A stretch of 5,941 nucleotides of DNA from CAZMMV01 sp964637035 (GTDB lineage Bacteria > Bacillota > Clostridia > Tissierellales > Tissierellaceae), in assembly GCA_964637035.1 (NCBI GenBank), contig CAZWTU010000100.1, positions 1 through 5,941 on the forward strand, written 5' to 3'. Within the stretch, counting starts at the first letter, position 1. Every line of letters starts with the position of its first letter. The translations under genes and the position numbers were made by a program. Below the pieces are notes generated by a model. It did no database searches, was not told the DNA's origin, and saw nothing but the letters and a program-made list of their open reading frames with translations. Positions 1 through 5,926 of the stretch are shown here, in pieces.

Positions 1-46
1 TTAATAAAAACAGAATAAGTGAGGTTAAGATAGCATTCAAAAGGTT

Positions 47-53
47 GGTGGAG
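47..53 (+). promoter_or_regulatory. Ribosome binding site that fixes a TTG start
   Basis: GGTGGAG lies 4 nt before the TTG at 58-60. The first in-frame ATG is codon 11, and starting there would remove the first beta strand and the acidic residues E8 and D9 of the receiver domain. The TTG is therefore the supported start. No convincing promoter is visible in the 46 bases before it, so the operon promoter is probably outside the window. Confidence 0.7.
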
Positions 54-57
54 ATAT

Positions 58-729
58 TTGTATAAAATTTTGATTGTAGAAGATGATATGGTAATTGCAA
101 AGGTTATGGCGAATCATTTAATTAAGTGGGATTATGAAGTAAAATATATTAAAGATTTTAGAGATATAATAAATGAATTTATAGAGTTTGAGCCTCAATT
201 GGTACTTCTAGATATCTCCTTGCCTTTCTATAATGGCTATCATTGGTGTAGCGAAATTAGGAAAATATCAAAAGTGCCAATCATATTTGTTTCCTCAGCA
301 GCTGACAATATGAATGTTGTAATGGCAATGGATATAGGTGGGGATGATTTTATAGTAAAACCCTTTGATTTAAGTGTTCTAGTAGCAAAGATAAATGCTT
401 TAATAAGGAGAACATACTCTTTTCAAGTACAATCAAATTTGATTGAGAAAAATGGTGTAGTGCTAAATTTAAATGATACTTGTCTTATATATAAAGATGA
501 AAAGATAGAACTTACTAAAAATGACTTTAAAATCATGCAAATTCTTATGGAGAGTTCTGGAGAAATTGTATCTAGAAATAACATCATGACTAGGTTATGG
601 GAGAGTGATAATTTTATAGATGATAACACCTTGACTGTAAATGTGTCCAGGTTAAGAAAAAGGTTAGAAGAAGTAGGGATTTATGATTTTATCATAACAA
701 AAAAAGGATTAGGATATATGGTGGAGTAA
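58..729 (+). CDS. BceR-type OmpR-family response regulator
   Basis: Cytoplasmic transcription factor of a two-component system, 223 aa, the usual full length for the OmpR/PhoB class. The receiver domain spans about residues 1-118. It has acidic pocket residues E8 and D9, phosphoacceptor D52 in the LLDISLP motif, switch S79 and conserved K101 followed by P102. The winged-helix DNA-binding domain covers about 127-222, with the LTKNDFKIM start, a recognition-helix region around NTLTVNVSRLRKRL and the closing KKGLGYMV hairpin. Translation starts at TTG. The gene is followed without a gap by a sensor kinase, and then by a Bce-type ABC transporter, so the BceR-type assignment rests on sequence character plus neighbourhood. 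The likely target is the palindrome at 1736-1755 before the transporter genes. It is certain to be an OmpR-type regulator; the peptide that triggers the pathway is unknown, so no gene symbol is given. Confidence 0.95.
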   Translation: MYKILIVEDDMVIAKVMANHLIKWDYEVKYIKDFRDIINEFIEFEPQLVLLDISLPFYNGYHWCSEIRKISKVPIIFVSSAADNMNVVMAMDIGGDDFIVKPFDLSVLVAKINALIRRTYSFQVQSNLIEKNGVVLNLNDTCLIYKDEKIELTKNDFKIMQILMESSGEIVSRNNIMTRLWESDNFIDDNTLTVNVSRLRKRLEEVGIYDFIITKKGLGYMVE

Positions 730-1731
730 ATGAAAAATAACTTAAAGATATTATTTTCATATTTAAAAGAAAAATCAAGATATATATTAATTTATATGGG
801 TTTTATATTTATTTTTTCTATAGTATTCGCTCTTTATTCCTTGCCTTTGGAAACTATACTTTATGCCACTTTGCTATGTGCTACTTTAGCCATGATTTTA
901 TCTATTTATGATTTTTATAAATATCATAGAAAACATAAGATATTATTGGATGCTAAAAATAATATTACAATTACTCTTGATAATCTTCCAGTAGCTAAGA
1001 CAAGGGAAGAAAAAGATTATCAAAATTTAATTCTGACTTTATATAAAGATAACCTAAGATTAATTTCACGAACAGATGAAAAGAACATGGAATTAATGGA
1101 GTATTTTACATTGTGGACACATCAAATAAAAACTCCACTTTCAGCTGCAAATCTTTTAATACAATCAGAAGAATTTGACATAAAGGAAGAATTATCTAAT
1201 CAAATATTTGAAATAGATCAATATGTGGATATGGCCTTACAATATCTTAGAGTAGAAAGTATGTCATCAGATTTAAAATTAGAAGAATATTCATTAGTTG
1301 AAATTGTTAGAAAAGCTGTGAAATCTTATGCTAAAATATTTATCTATAAAAATATTAAATTAGATTTAGGGGAAATAGACGCTAAAGTAATAACCGATGA
1401 GAAATGGTTATTATTCGTGATAAAACAAATTATTTCTAATTCCTTAAAATATACAAATACTGGACAAATATCTATTAGTCTTGAAGAAGAAAAGATATTG
1501 GTAATAAAAGATACTGGAATTGGAATTGAGGATGAAGATATTTCAAGAGTTTTTGAAAGAGGATTTACGGGATATAATGGAAGGATGAATAAAAAATCTA
1601 CGGGCTTAGGTCTTCACCTTTGTAAAAATATATTAGATAAATTATCTCATAAGATTACTATTTCCTCCAAAATAGGTATAGGAACAATAGTAAAAATAGA
1701 CTTATCTTCAAGTCAAATAGAGATAGAATGA
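730..1731 (+). CDS. BceS-type intramembrane-sensing histidine kinase
   Basis: Membrane sensor kinase of 333 aa. Two hydrophobic helices (about residues 18-38 and 43-62) are joined by only a few residues, so there is almost no extracellular sensor domain. This is the hallmark of intramembrane-sensing kinases that receive their signal from a partner BceAB transporter. The cytoplasmic part carries the phosphoacceptor H131 in WTHQIKTPLSA, then an ATPase domain with N-box N237, G1 box DTGIGI (261-266), F-box-like VFERGF (274-279) and G2 box STGLGL (290-295). All catalytic motifs are present. The residue after the histidine is Q132 rather than the E or D typical of the HisKA family. The ATG touches the TAA of the regulator gene, and GGTGGAG (720-726) inside that gene's end serves as ribosome binding site. 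The two are almost certainly cotranscribed and translationally coupled. It phosphorylates the regulator encoded just upstream. Confidence 0.94.
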   Translation: MKNNLKILFSYLKEKSRYILIYMGFIFIFSIVFALYSLPLETILYATLLCATLAMILSIYDFYKYHRKHKILLDAKNNITITLDNLPVAKTREEKDYQNLILTLYKDNLRLISRTDEKNMELMEYFTLWTHQIKTPLSAANLLIQSEEFDIKEELSNQIFEIDQYVDMALQYLRVESMSSDLKLEEYSLVEIVRKAVKSYAKIFIYKNIKLDLGEIDAKVITDEKWLLFVIKQIISNSLKYTNTGQISISLEEEKILVIKDTGIGIEDEDISRVFERGFTGYNGRMNKKSTGLGLHLCKNILDKLSHKITISSKIGIGTIVKIDLSSSQIEIE

Positions 1732-1735
1732 TGCT

Positions 1736-1755
1736 ACCTTACAAAAATGTAAGGT
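1736..1755. promoter_or_regulatory. Predicted BceR-type operator, main site
   Basis: A perfect palindrome, ACCTTACA-AAAA-TGTAAGGT, with 8-bp arms and a 4-bp spacer. Its core TTACA-N4-TGTAA fits the consensus TNACA-N4-TGTAA known for BceR-like regulators. It lies 4 bp after the kinase stop codon and about 90 bp before the ATPase start, the place expected for activator binding upstream of a transporter promoter. No T-run follows it, so it is unlikely to be a terminator. Binding by the regulator at 58-729 is inferred. Confidence 0.8.
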
Positions 1756-1761
1756 TAAGAC

Positions 1762-1803
1762 AAGAAATGTAAGCCAAAGCTAAGGCAAAACATTTCTTTT
1801 TTT
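1762..1803 (+). terminator. Rho-independent terminator after the regulator operon
   Basis: AAGAAATGT (1762-1770) pairs perfectly with ACATTTCTT (1790-1798). An inner GCC/GGC stem (1773-1775 with 1784-1786) lies within the loop, and seven Ts run from 1797 to 1803. It should end, or partly end, transcription coming from the regulator and kinase genes, so that the transporter is driven mostly by its own promoter. The stem is AT-rich and the loop is large, so read-through is plausible. Confidence 0.7.
1765..1775 (+). promoter_or_regulatory. Possible secondary regulator half-site
   Basis: AAATGTAAG at 1765-1773 repeats exactly the right arm of the main palindrome (1745-1753), displaced by 20 bp, close to two helical turns. 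Its left partner is degenerate: ACA at 1760-1762 is spaced 5 rather than 4 bp from TGTAA. BceR-type promoters are known to use a strong main site plus a weaker secondary one on the promoter side, and this fits that pattern. The same bases also form the 5' arm of the hairpin at 1762-1803, so the repeat may have another cause. Confidence 0.45.
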
Positions 1804-1805
1804 AT

Positions 1806-1822
1806 TATACTTAAACTATACT
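1806..1822 (+). promoter_or_regulatory. Candidate -10 region(s) of the transporter promoter
   Basis: Two TATACT hexamers, at 1806-1811 and 1817-1822, each differ from TATAAT at one base. Neither has a recognisable TTGACA-like -35 element 16-18 bp upstream, which is common for promoters that depend on an activator. Use of the first would put the RNA start near 1818 and the operator centre at about -72. Use of the second would give about 1829 and -83. Both give a short leader that still contains the ribosome binding site at 1834-1838. Which one is used cannot be told from the sequence. Confidence 0.5.
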
Positions 1823-1844
1823 AAAAATGATTTGGAGGAAGAAA

Positions 1845-2612
1845 ATGGAATTATTAAATGTAAAAAATGTAAAAAAGATCTATACTACAAAGTTTGGTGG
1901 CAATCAGGTAGAAGTCTTATCGAATATTTCTTTTTCAGTAGAAGAAGGTGAATATGTTGCTATTATGGGGGAATCTGGATCAGGGAAAACAACATTATTA
2001 AACATATTAGCATCTCTTGATAAGCCTACTAATGGTGAAATCCTATTAAAAGAAAAAAACATTGTATCTATGAAGGAAGGTCAACTTGCTGCATTTCGTC
2101 GTGATAATCTAGGGTTTGTATTTCAAGATTTTAATTTGTTAGATACTTTATCCTTAGAAGATAATATTTTTTTACCACTTGTTTTATCTGGGAAAACATA
2201 TAAAGATATGAAGGCTAGACTTACCCCTATTGCTGAAGACTTAGGAATTAATATATTATTGAAGAAATTTCCATACGAAGTTTCAGGTGGTGAGAAACAA
2301 AGGACTGCAGTTGCTAGGGCACTTATTACAAATCCAGAAATCATCCTGGCAGATGAACCAACAGGAGCTCTTGATTCAAAAGCAACAAGTCAATTATTAG
2401 ATATATTTTCAAAGATAAATAAAAAAGGGCAAACTATTTTAATGGTAACCCATAGTACAAAAGCTGCAAGTCATGCAAATAGAGTATTATTTATAAAGGA
2501 TGGAGAAATATTTCATCAGATTTACAAGGGAAGTTCAACTAATGAGGAAATGTACGAAAAAATAGCCCATACCTTAACAATTCTTGCAACAGGGGGAAAT
2601 AAGGATGAATAA
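1845..2612 (+). CDS. BceA-type ABC transporter ATP-binding protein
   Basis: Cytoplasmic ATPase subunit (255 aa) of a peptide-resistance ABC transporter of the BceAB / MacB-like type. All nucleotide-binding motifs are intact: Walker A GESGSGKTT (42-50), Q-loop Q94 in FVFQDFNLL, signature VSGGEKQR (146-153), Walker B IILADEP with D170 and catalytic E171, D-loop GALD (174-177) and switch H203. The start is set at ATG 1845 because GGAGG (1834-1838) sits 6 nt before it. An in-frame ATG at 1827 would place that ribosome binding site inside the coding region and lacks one of its own. It powers the permease encoded next, with which it overlaps by 8 nt, and probably responds to the regulator through the operator at 1736-1755. 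Related LolD/MacB-type ATPases look similar, but the Bce-type kinase and permease on either side decide the assignment. Confidence 0.95.
   Translation: MELLNVKNVKKIYTTKFGGNQVEVLSNISFSVEEGEYVAIMGESGSGKTTLLNILASLDKPTNGEILLKEKNIVSMKEGQLAAFRRDNLGFVFQDFNLLDTLSLEDNIFLPLVLSGKTYKDMKARLTPIAEDLGINILLKKFPYEVSGGEKQRTAVARALITNPEIILADEPTGALDSKATSQLLDIFSKINKKGQTILMVTHSTKAASHANRVLFIKDGEIFHQIYKGSSTNEEMYEKIAHTLTILATGGNKDE
2591..2596 (+). promoter_or_regulatory. Ribosome binding site deciding the permease start
   Basis: AGGGGG lies 8 nt before ATG 2605. A longer reading from TTG 2584 would put this site inside the coding region. The protein from 2605 begins MNKLIYPKLAMSNIKKNK, a typical start for this permease family, so the ATG is preferred. 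Confidence 0.7.
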
Positions 2613-4620
2613 ACTTATTTACCCTAAACTAGCCATGAGTAATATCAAGAAAAACAAGGATACCTATTTTCCATATATATTATCTTGCACAGTTATGATA
2701 GGTTTGTTTTATATTCTTCATGCTGTAATGGAGCAGGCTGGTATGGGTAGTTTTTATGGTGATACTACTATGGTAACAATTTTAAACTTTGGAGTATATA
2801 TTGCAGGGGGATTTTCTCTAATTTTTATATTTTACACGAATAGTTTTCTTATAAAACGCAGGACAAAGGAGCTAGGTTTATATAGTATACTAGGTATGGA
2901 AAAAAAACATATTGGCAAAGTTTTATTGTTCGAAGTAATTTATTCAGGAGGATTTTCTTTAATAGTGGGCATATTATCAGGTGTTTTGCTAGGACGATTA
3001 ATGTTTGCTCTTTTACTAAATATTTTAAATCTAAGTACATCAATTAAATTTATCATATCAGTAAGAACAATTATAGTAACAGTGATTCTTTTTCTGATAA
3101 CATTTGGTTTGGTAATGTTATTTAACTTAATGAAAATTCATACTACTAATCCAATTAATTTAATGAGGGGAAATAAAGAAGGAGAAAAAGAGCCTAAGGC
3201 AAATTGGTTAATGGCAATAGTAGGATTTATTTGCCTTGGAATAGGATATTATTTGGCTTTAACTGTGGAAAATCCTGTTCAGTCCATAAATGTATTTTTC
3301 ATAGCAGTTGTTTTTGTTATCTTTGCCACATATCTTCTCTTTATGGCAGGAAGTATCACAATTCTTAAAATTCTTAGAAATAATAAAAAGTTTTACTATA
3401 ATAAAAAACACTTTGTAGCAGTATCTAGTATGATATATCGTATGAAACAAAATGCTATAGGACTTGCGAATATATGTATATTATCTACAGCCGTATTACT
3501 GGTATTATCTACAACAATTTCCTTATATGTAGGTATGGAGGATATAATAAAAACAAGGTACCCATATGATATAATGACTAGTCATGTTTATGAAGGGCAA
3601 GATATTGAAGGGATCGAAAAAGATATTTTAAATCATGTGGAAAAGAATGATTTGGATATAAAAGATATTTCTGAATATTATATTCTTCCTATTGTTGGTT
3701 TTAGAAATGAGAATACATTTATTGGTAGACCAGATTTGGATATAAAAGATATTCATTCTTTATATGAAATTAGTATAGTAACACTTGGGGATTATAATAA
3801 TAATACTGGTCAAAATGAAACATTGGACTATGGAGAAGTTTTAATCTGGACTAATGTAAAGGATTTTAAATATGAAACCATTAAACTTTATGATAAAGAA
3901 TTTGAAATAAAGAAGAGGGCAGACAATATTGATTTTATTAGTAATTTAGGAATTTTCAATACAGTGAAAATTGTTGTAGCTGATATTGAAACAATGGAAG
4001 AAATATCAACTATGATTAGTGAAAAAGAAAAGGGAACTAATCCAACACATTATGAATATGATTCCAATTTAGATGGACTTATTCCAATTTATTATCAATA
4101 TAACTTTGATTTAGATGGATCTATGGATAATAAAGTTGAATTTTGCTCTACACTTTTGAGTGCATTAAATGGATCAATAGAGCGTCAAGTATCTATGGAA
4201 AACATTTATAATTCCCGCCAAGAATTTCTATCTATCTATGGAAGTTTATTATTTATTGGATTATTTTTAGGAACATTTTTCATGATTGCAACGGTGTTGA
4301 TTATCTATTATAAACAGATTTCTGAAGGATACGATGATCATGATAGATTCACTATTATGCAAAAGGTTGGTATGAGCAAGGAGGAAGTGAAGGGGGCTAT
4401 TAAGAATCAGATAATGATTGTGTTTTTTCTACCCCTTATAACAGCTATCATACACATCATTGTAGCATTTCCAGTGGTAAGCAAAATGTTAGCAATGTTA
4501 TATTTAACCAATACAAAGTTATTCTTAGTATTTACAGTAATAGTAATACTAATATTTGCGATTGTATATGGTCTTGTATATAGATTAACTGCAAAGATAT
4601 ATTATAAACTTGTAAACTAA
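2605..4620 (+). CDS. BceB-type ABC transporter permease (FtsX domains)
   Basis: Integral membrane permease of 671 aa, normal length for BceB-type proteins. Ten predicted helices lie at about 24-42, 60-80, 105-130, 152-175, 201-220, 229-252, 287-309, 545-568, 602-625 and 638-660. A large extracellular domain of roughly 230 residues (about 310-540) sits between helices 7 and 8, the signature of the family. FtsX-like regions cover helices 2-4 and 8-10, and the motif RRTKELGLYSILGMEK follows helix 2. By family knowledge it recognises envelope-targeting peptides or their lipid complexes, removes them using the ATPase, and passes transport activity as a signal to the intramembrane kinase. The start at ATG 2605 overlaps the ATPase stop by 8 nt, so translation is probably coupled. 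The extracellular domain contains two internal in-frame repeats (listed separately). The substrate cannot be predicted from the sequence. Confidence 0.94.
   Translation: MNKLIYPKLAMSNIKKNKDTYFPYILSCTVMIGLFYILHAVMEQAGMGSFYGDTTMVTILNFGVYIAGGFSLIFIFYTNSFLIKRRTKELGLYSILGMEKKHIGKVLLFEVIYSGGFSLIVGILSGVLLGRLMFALLLNILNLSTSIKFIISVRTIIVTVILFLITFGLVMLFNLMKIHTTNPINLMRGNKEGEKEPKANWLMAIVGFICLGIGYYLALTVENPVQSINVFFIAVVFVIFATYLLFMAGSITILKILRNNKKFYYNKKHFVAVSSMIYRMKQNAIGLANICILSTAVLLVLSTTISLYVGMEDIIKTRYPYDIMTSHVYEGQDIEGIEKDILNHVEKNDLDIKDISEYYILPIVGFRNENTFIGRPDLDIKDIHSLYEISIVTLGDYNNNTGQNETLDYGEVLIWTNVKDFKYETIKLYDKEFEIKKRADNIDFISNLGIFNTVKIVVADIETMEEISTMISEKEKGTNPTHYEYDSNLDGLIPIYYQYNFDLDGSMDNKVEFCSTLLSALNGSIERQVSMENIYNSRQEFLSIYGSLLFIGLFLGTFFMIATVLIIYYKQISEGYDDHDRFTIMQKVGMSKEEVKGAIKNQIMIVFFLPLITAIIHIIVAFPVVSKMLAMLYLTNTKLFLVFTVIVILIFAIVYGLVYRLTAKIYYKLVN
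3649..3753 (+). repeat. 21-bp exact direct repeat inside the permease gene
   Basis: Bases 3649-3669 and 3733-3753 are identical over 21 bp, 84 bp apart and in the same frame. Both encode DLDIKDI, at residues 349-355 and 377-383 of the extracellular domain. Recombination between them would delete or add exactly 28 codons without a frameshift. Confidence 0.85.
4049..4119 (+). repeat. Tandem 42-bp (14-residue) repeat in the permease ectodomain
   Basis: Bases 4049-4077 and 4091-4119 match at 23 of 29 positions with an offset of 42 bp, in frame. They encode YEYDSNLDG (residues 483-491) and YQYNFDLDG (497-505). A separate exact ATTCCAATTT repeat (4061-4070 and 4081-4090) overlaps the same stretch. 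Both copies carry a DxNxDG / NxDxDG pattern like that of calcium-binding loops, but neither has the acidic residue at loop position 12, so metal binding is only a possibility. Confidence 0.65.
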
Positions 4621-4626
4621 TGAATT

Positions 4627-4664
4627 AAAAAAGTCAAAGTTGTTTTCAAATAACTTTGACTTTT
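4627..4664. terminator. Bidirectional terminator between convergent genes
   Basis: A perfect 13-bp stem pairs AAAAGTCAAAGTT (4629-4641) with AACTTTGACTTTT (4652-4664), with a 10-nt loop. In the plus direction it ends in four Ts, 7 nt after the permease stop codon. In the minus direction it ends in six Ts (complement of 4627-4632), about 50 nt after the stop of the HD-GYP gene. It can serve both genes, with the better T-tract on the minus side. Confidence 0.88.
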
Positions 4665-4715
4665 CCAATTACTAAACTTGGATAATACTTTAAGGAATCT
4701 AATTAGAAGTGAATA

Positions 4716-5783
4716 TTACATATTGACAATATCGACTATAGTTAAATTATTATTATTCATATCATCTCTAAGATTTACGTAAATATCTTTCTTACTAGGA
4801 CTATTTAAAACCCTGATTTTGGGTCGAGTTGAAGAGTCAGAATAATTTTCAACGACTATTCCTATGACACCGTTATTTAATTTGACACAAGTACCAACAG
4901 GATATGCAGCAACCTTTTTTAGAAATATATTTACCAGATCAAAATCAAACTGGCTACCAGGGGCTCCCATTATATATTCTATAACATTTGCAGGAAGAGA
5001 TGATTTTTTATAAGGTCTATCTGAAGTTAAAGCATCATATACATCAGCAATTGCAATAATCCTTCCAAATAAGGATATATCTTCCCCAACTTTATTATTG
5101 GGATAACCTGTCCCATCATACTTTTCATGATGATCTAAAACTGCAATATATGATTTAACAGGAACATTAAAGTTAGATTTTACATATCTGTATCCATTAA
5201 TAGAATGTGATTGCATTATTTTAAATTCCTCGCCAGTTAGGGGCTCTTGTTTATTTAATAAATCTTGATTTATAAATACTTTACCAACATCATGTAGCAA
5301 TGCCCCCATGGCAAGTTTATATAATTCATTTTTATTTAAATTTAAAGATATGCCCATAATAATGGAAAGGACAGCTACATTTACAGAATGATGAAAGGTG
5401 TAATTATCAAATGATTTGATATCAACCATATTTACCATTAGGTCTCTATTAGCAATTAATTCATCAACCATATCTTCAGCAGCATAACCGATTTCTTTTA
5501 TATCCTTATCAGTAGATTTATTACTTTCTATATTCATAAACATATTTTTAAGTTTTGATATTGATTTTAATTTTAACTCATCACTAATTACATTTTTAAT
5601 TTCGATATCTTTTGATATATCATCATCTATATATAATCCCTGAAACCCTAGTTCAAGAATCTTTTCAATATAAGGGCCTTTTATCTCAGAACCCTTCTTT
5701 AGAAGAAGTCCTCCAAGGTTATTATATATACTCTTACCGAGCACGAGTCCTTCTCTTAAACAAAAAGTAGGTATAAAGCGCAT
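4716..5783 (-). CDS. HD-GYP domain cyclic-di-GMP phosphodiesterase
   Basis: Predicted cytoplasmic enzyme of 355 aa that breaks down the second messenger cyclic di-GMP. No signal peptide or membrane helix is seen. The N-terminal region (about 1-55, FIPTFCLREGLVLGKSIYNN...LYIDDD) is an accessory domain often found before HD-GYP domains in clostridia; a charged helical linker follows. The HD-GYP domain (about 125-290) has H131/H132, the H164-D165 pair in LLHDVGK, HHEKYDGTGYP (218-228) and D247 in IADVYDALTSDRPYK, so the metal-binding and GYP motifs are complete and activity is likely. A small beta-rich tail (about 294-355, from YPVGTCVKLNNGVIGIV) follows. The start at ATG 5783 is chosen because GGAGGAG (complement of 5791-5797) lies 7 nt upstream; an in-frame ATG at 5813 has no such site. 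The gene stands alone, convergent to the transporter. There is no receiver or other recognised sensor domain, so its signal is unknown. Confidence 0.92.
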   Translation of the reverse strand: MRFIPTFCLREGLVLGKSIYNNLGGLLLKKGSEIKGPYIEKILELGFQGLYIDDDISKDIEIKNVISDELKLKSISKLKNMFMNIESNKSTDKDIKEIGYAAEDMVDELIANRDLMVNMVDIKSFDNYTFHHSVNVAVLSIIMGISLNLNKNELYKLAMGALLHDVGKVFINQDLLNKQEPLTGEEFKIMQSHSINGYRYVKSNFNVPVKSYIAVLDHHEKYDGTGYPNNKVGEDISLFGRIIAIADVYDALTSDRPYKKSSLPANVIEYIMGAPGSQFDFDLVNIFLKKVAAYPVGTCVKLNNGVIGIVVENYSDSSTRPKIRVLNSPSKKDIYVNLRDDMNNNNLTIVDIVNM

Positions 5784-5790
5784 TATTATT

Positions 5791-5797
5791 CTCCTCC
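5791..5797 (-). promoter_or_regulatory. Ribosome binding site of the HD-GYP gene
   Basis: On the minus strand this reads GGAGGAG, 7 nt before the ATG at 5783-5781. It decides in favour of this start over the in-frame ATG 30 bases further upstream. Confidence 0.8.
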
Positions 5798-5819
5798 ATA
5801 TGTTCCATAACATATTATG

Positions 5820-5839
5820 TAAATACTTGTAGGTATTTA
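5820..5839. repeat. Short inverted repeat upstream of the HD-GYP gene
   Basis: TAAATAC (5820-5826) and GTATTTA (5833-5839) form a 7-6-7 dyad with loop TTGTAG, about 37 bp before the HD-GYP start codon. It could be an operator or a leader hairpin. It is short and AT-rich, so chance is also possible. A tandem CATAATAT repeat (5853-5868) lies just beyond it. Confidence 0.35.
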
Positions 5840-5887
5840 ATAGTAACTAGACCATAATATCATAATATGGCAGATAATGAAAATGCT

Positions 5888-5893
5888 ATTATA
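5888..5893 (-). promoter_or_regulatory. Possible -10 element of the HD-GYP promoter
   Basis: The minus strand reads TATAAT exactly, about 105 bp before the start codon. No -35 element resembling TTGACA is found at the right distance, and perfect -10 hexamers are expected by chance in DNA this AT-rich. The call is weak. Confidence 0.25.
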
Positions 5894-5926
5894 AAATTTA
5901 AATCCTATCTATATATAAAGATCCAT

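Noticed and set aside
1..46. Promoter for the regulator operon, for example TAAGAT at 26-31
   Set aside because: A single weak -10-like word with no -35 partner inside the window; not supportable.
423..629. Minus-strand open frame of 68 codons inside the regulator gene; similar short ones at 2123-2344, 2849-3043 and 3259-3450
   Set aside because: They are antisense shadows of well-supported genes, lack ribosome binding sites and show no recognisable protein features.
1736..1755. The palindrome as a transcription terminator of the kinase gene
   Set aside because: The bases after it (TAAGAC) contain no T-run. The real terminator shape is at 1762-1803, and the match to the regulator consensus explains the dyad better.
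1827..1844. ATPase gene starting six codons earlier at ATG 1827
   Set aside because: This would place the strong GGAGG site (1834-1838) inside the gene, and no ribosome binding site precedes 1827. One candidate RNA start (about 1829) even lies after it.
2584..2604. Permease starting at TTG 2584
   Set aside because: The AGGGGG site at 2591-2596 fits ATG 2605 with 8-nt spacing, and the shorter protein begins like other family members.
4664..4682. TCCAA/TTGGA inverted repeat after the bidirectional terminator
   Set aside because: Only 5 bp of stem with a 9-nt loop and no T-tract; not distinguishable from chance.
5784..5813. HD-GYP protein starting at ATG 5813
   Set aside because: No ribosome binding site precedes it, while GGAGGAG sits 7 nt before ATG 5783.
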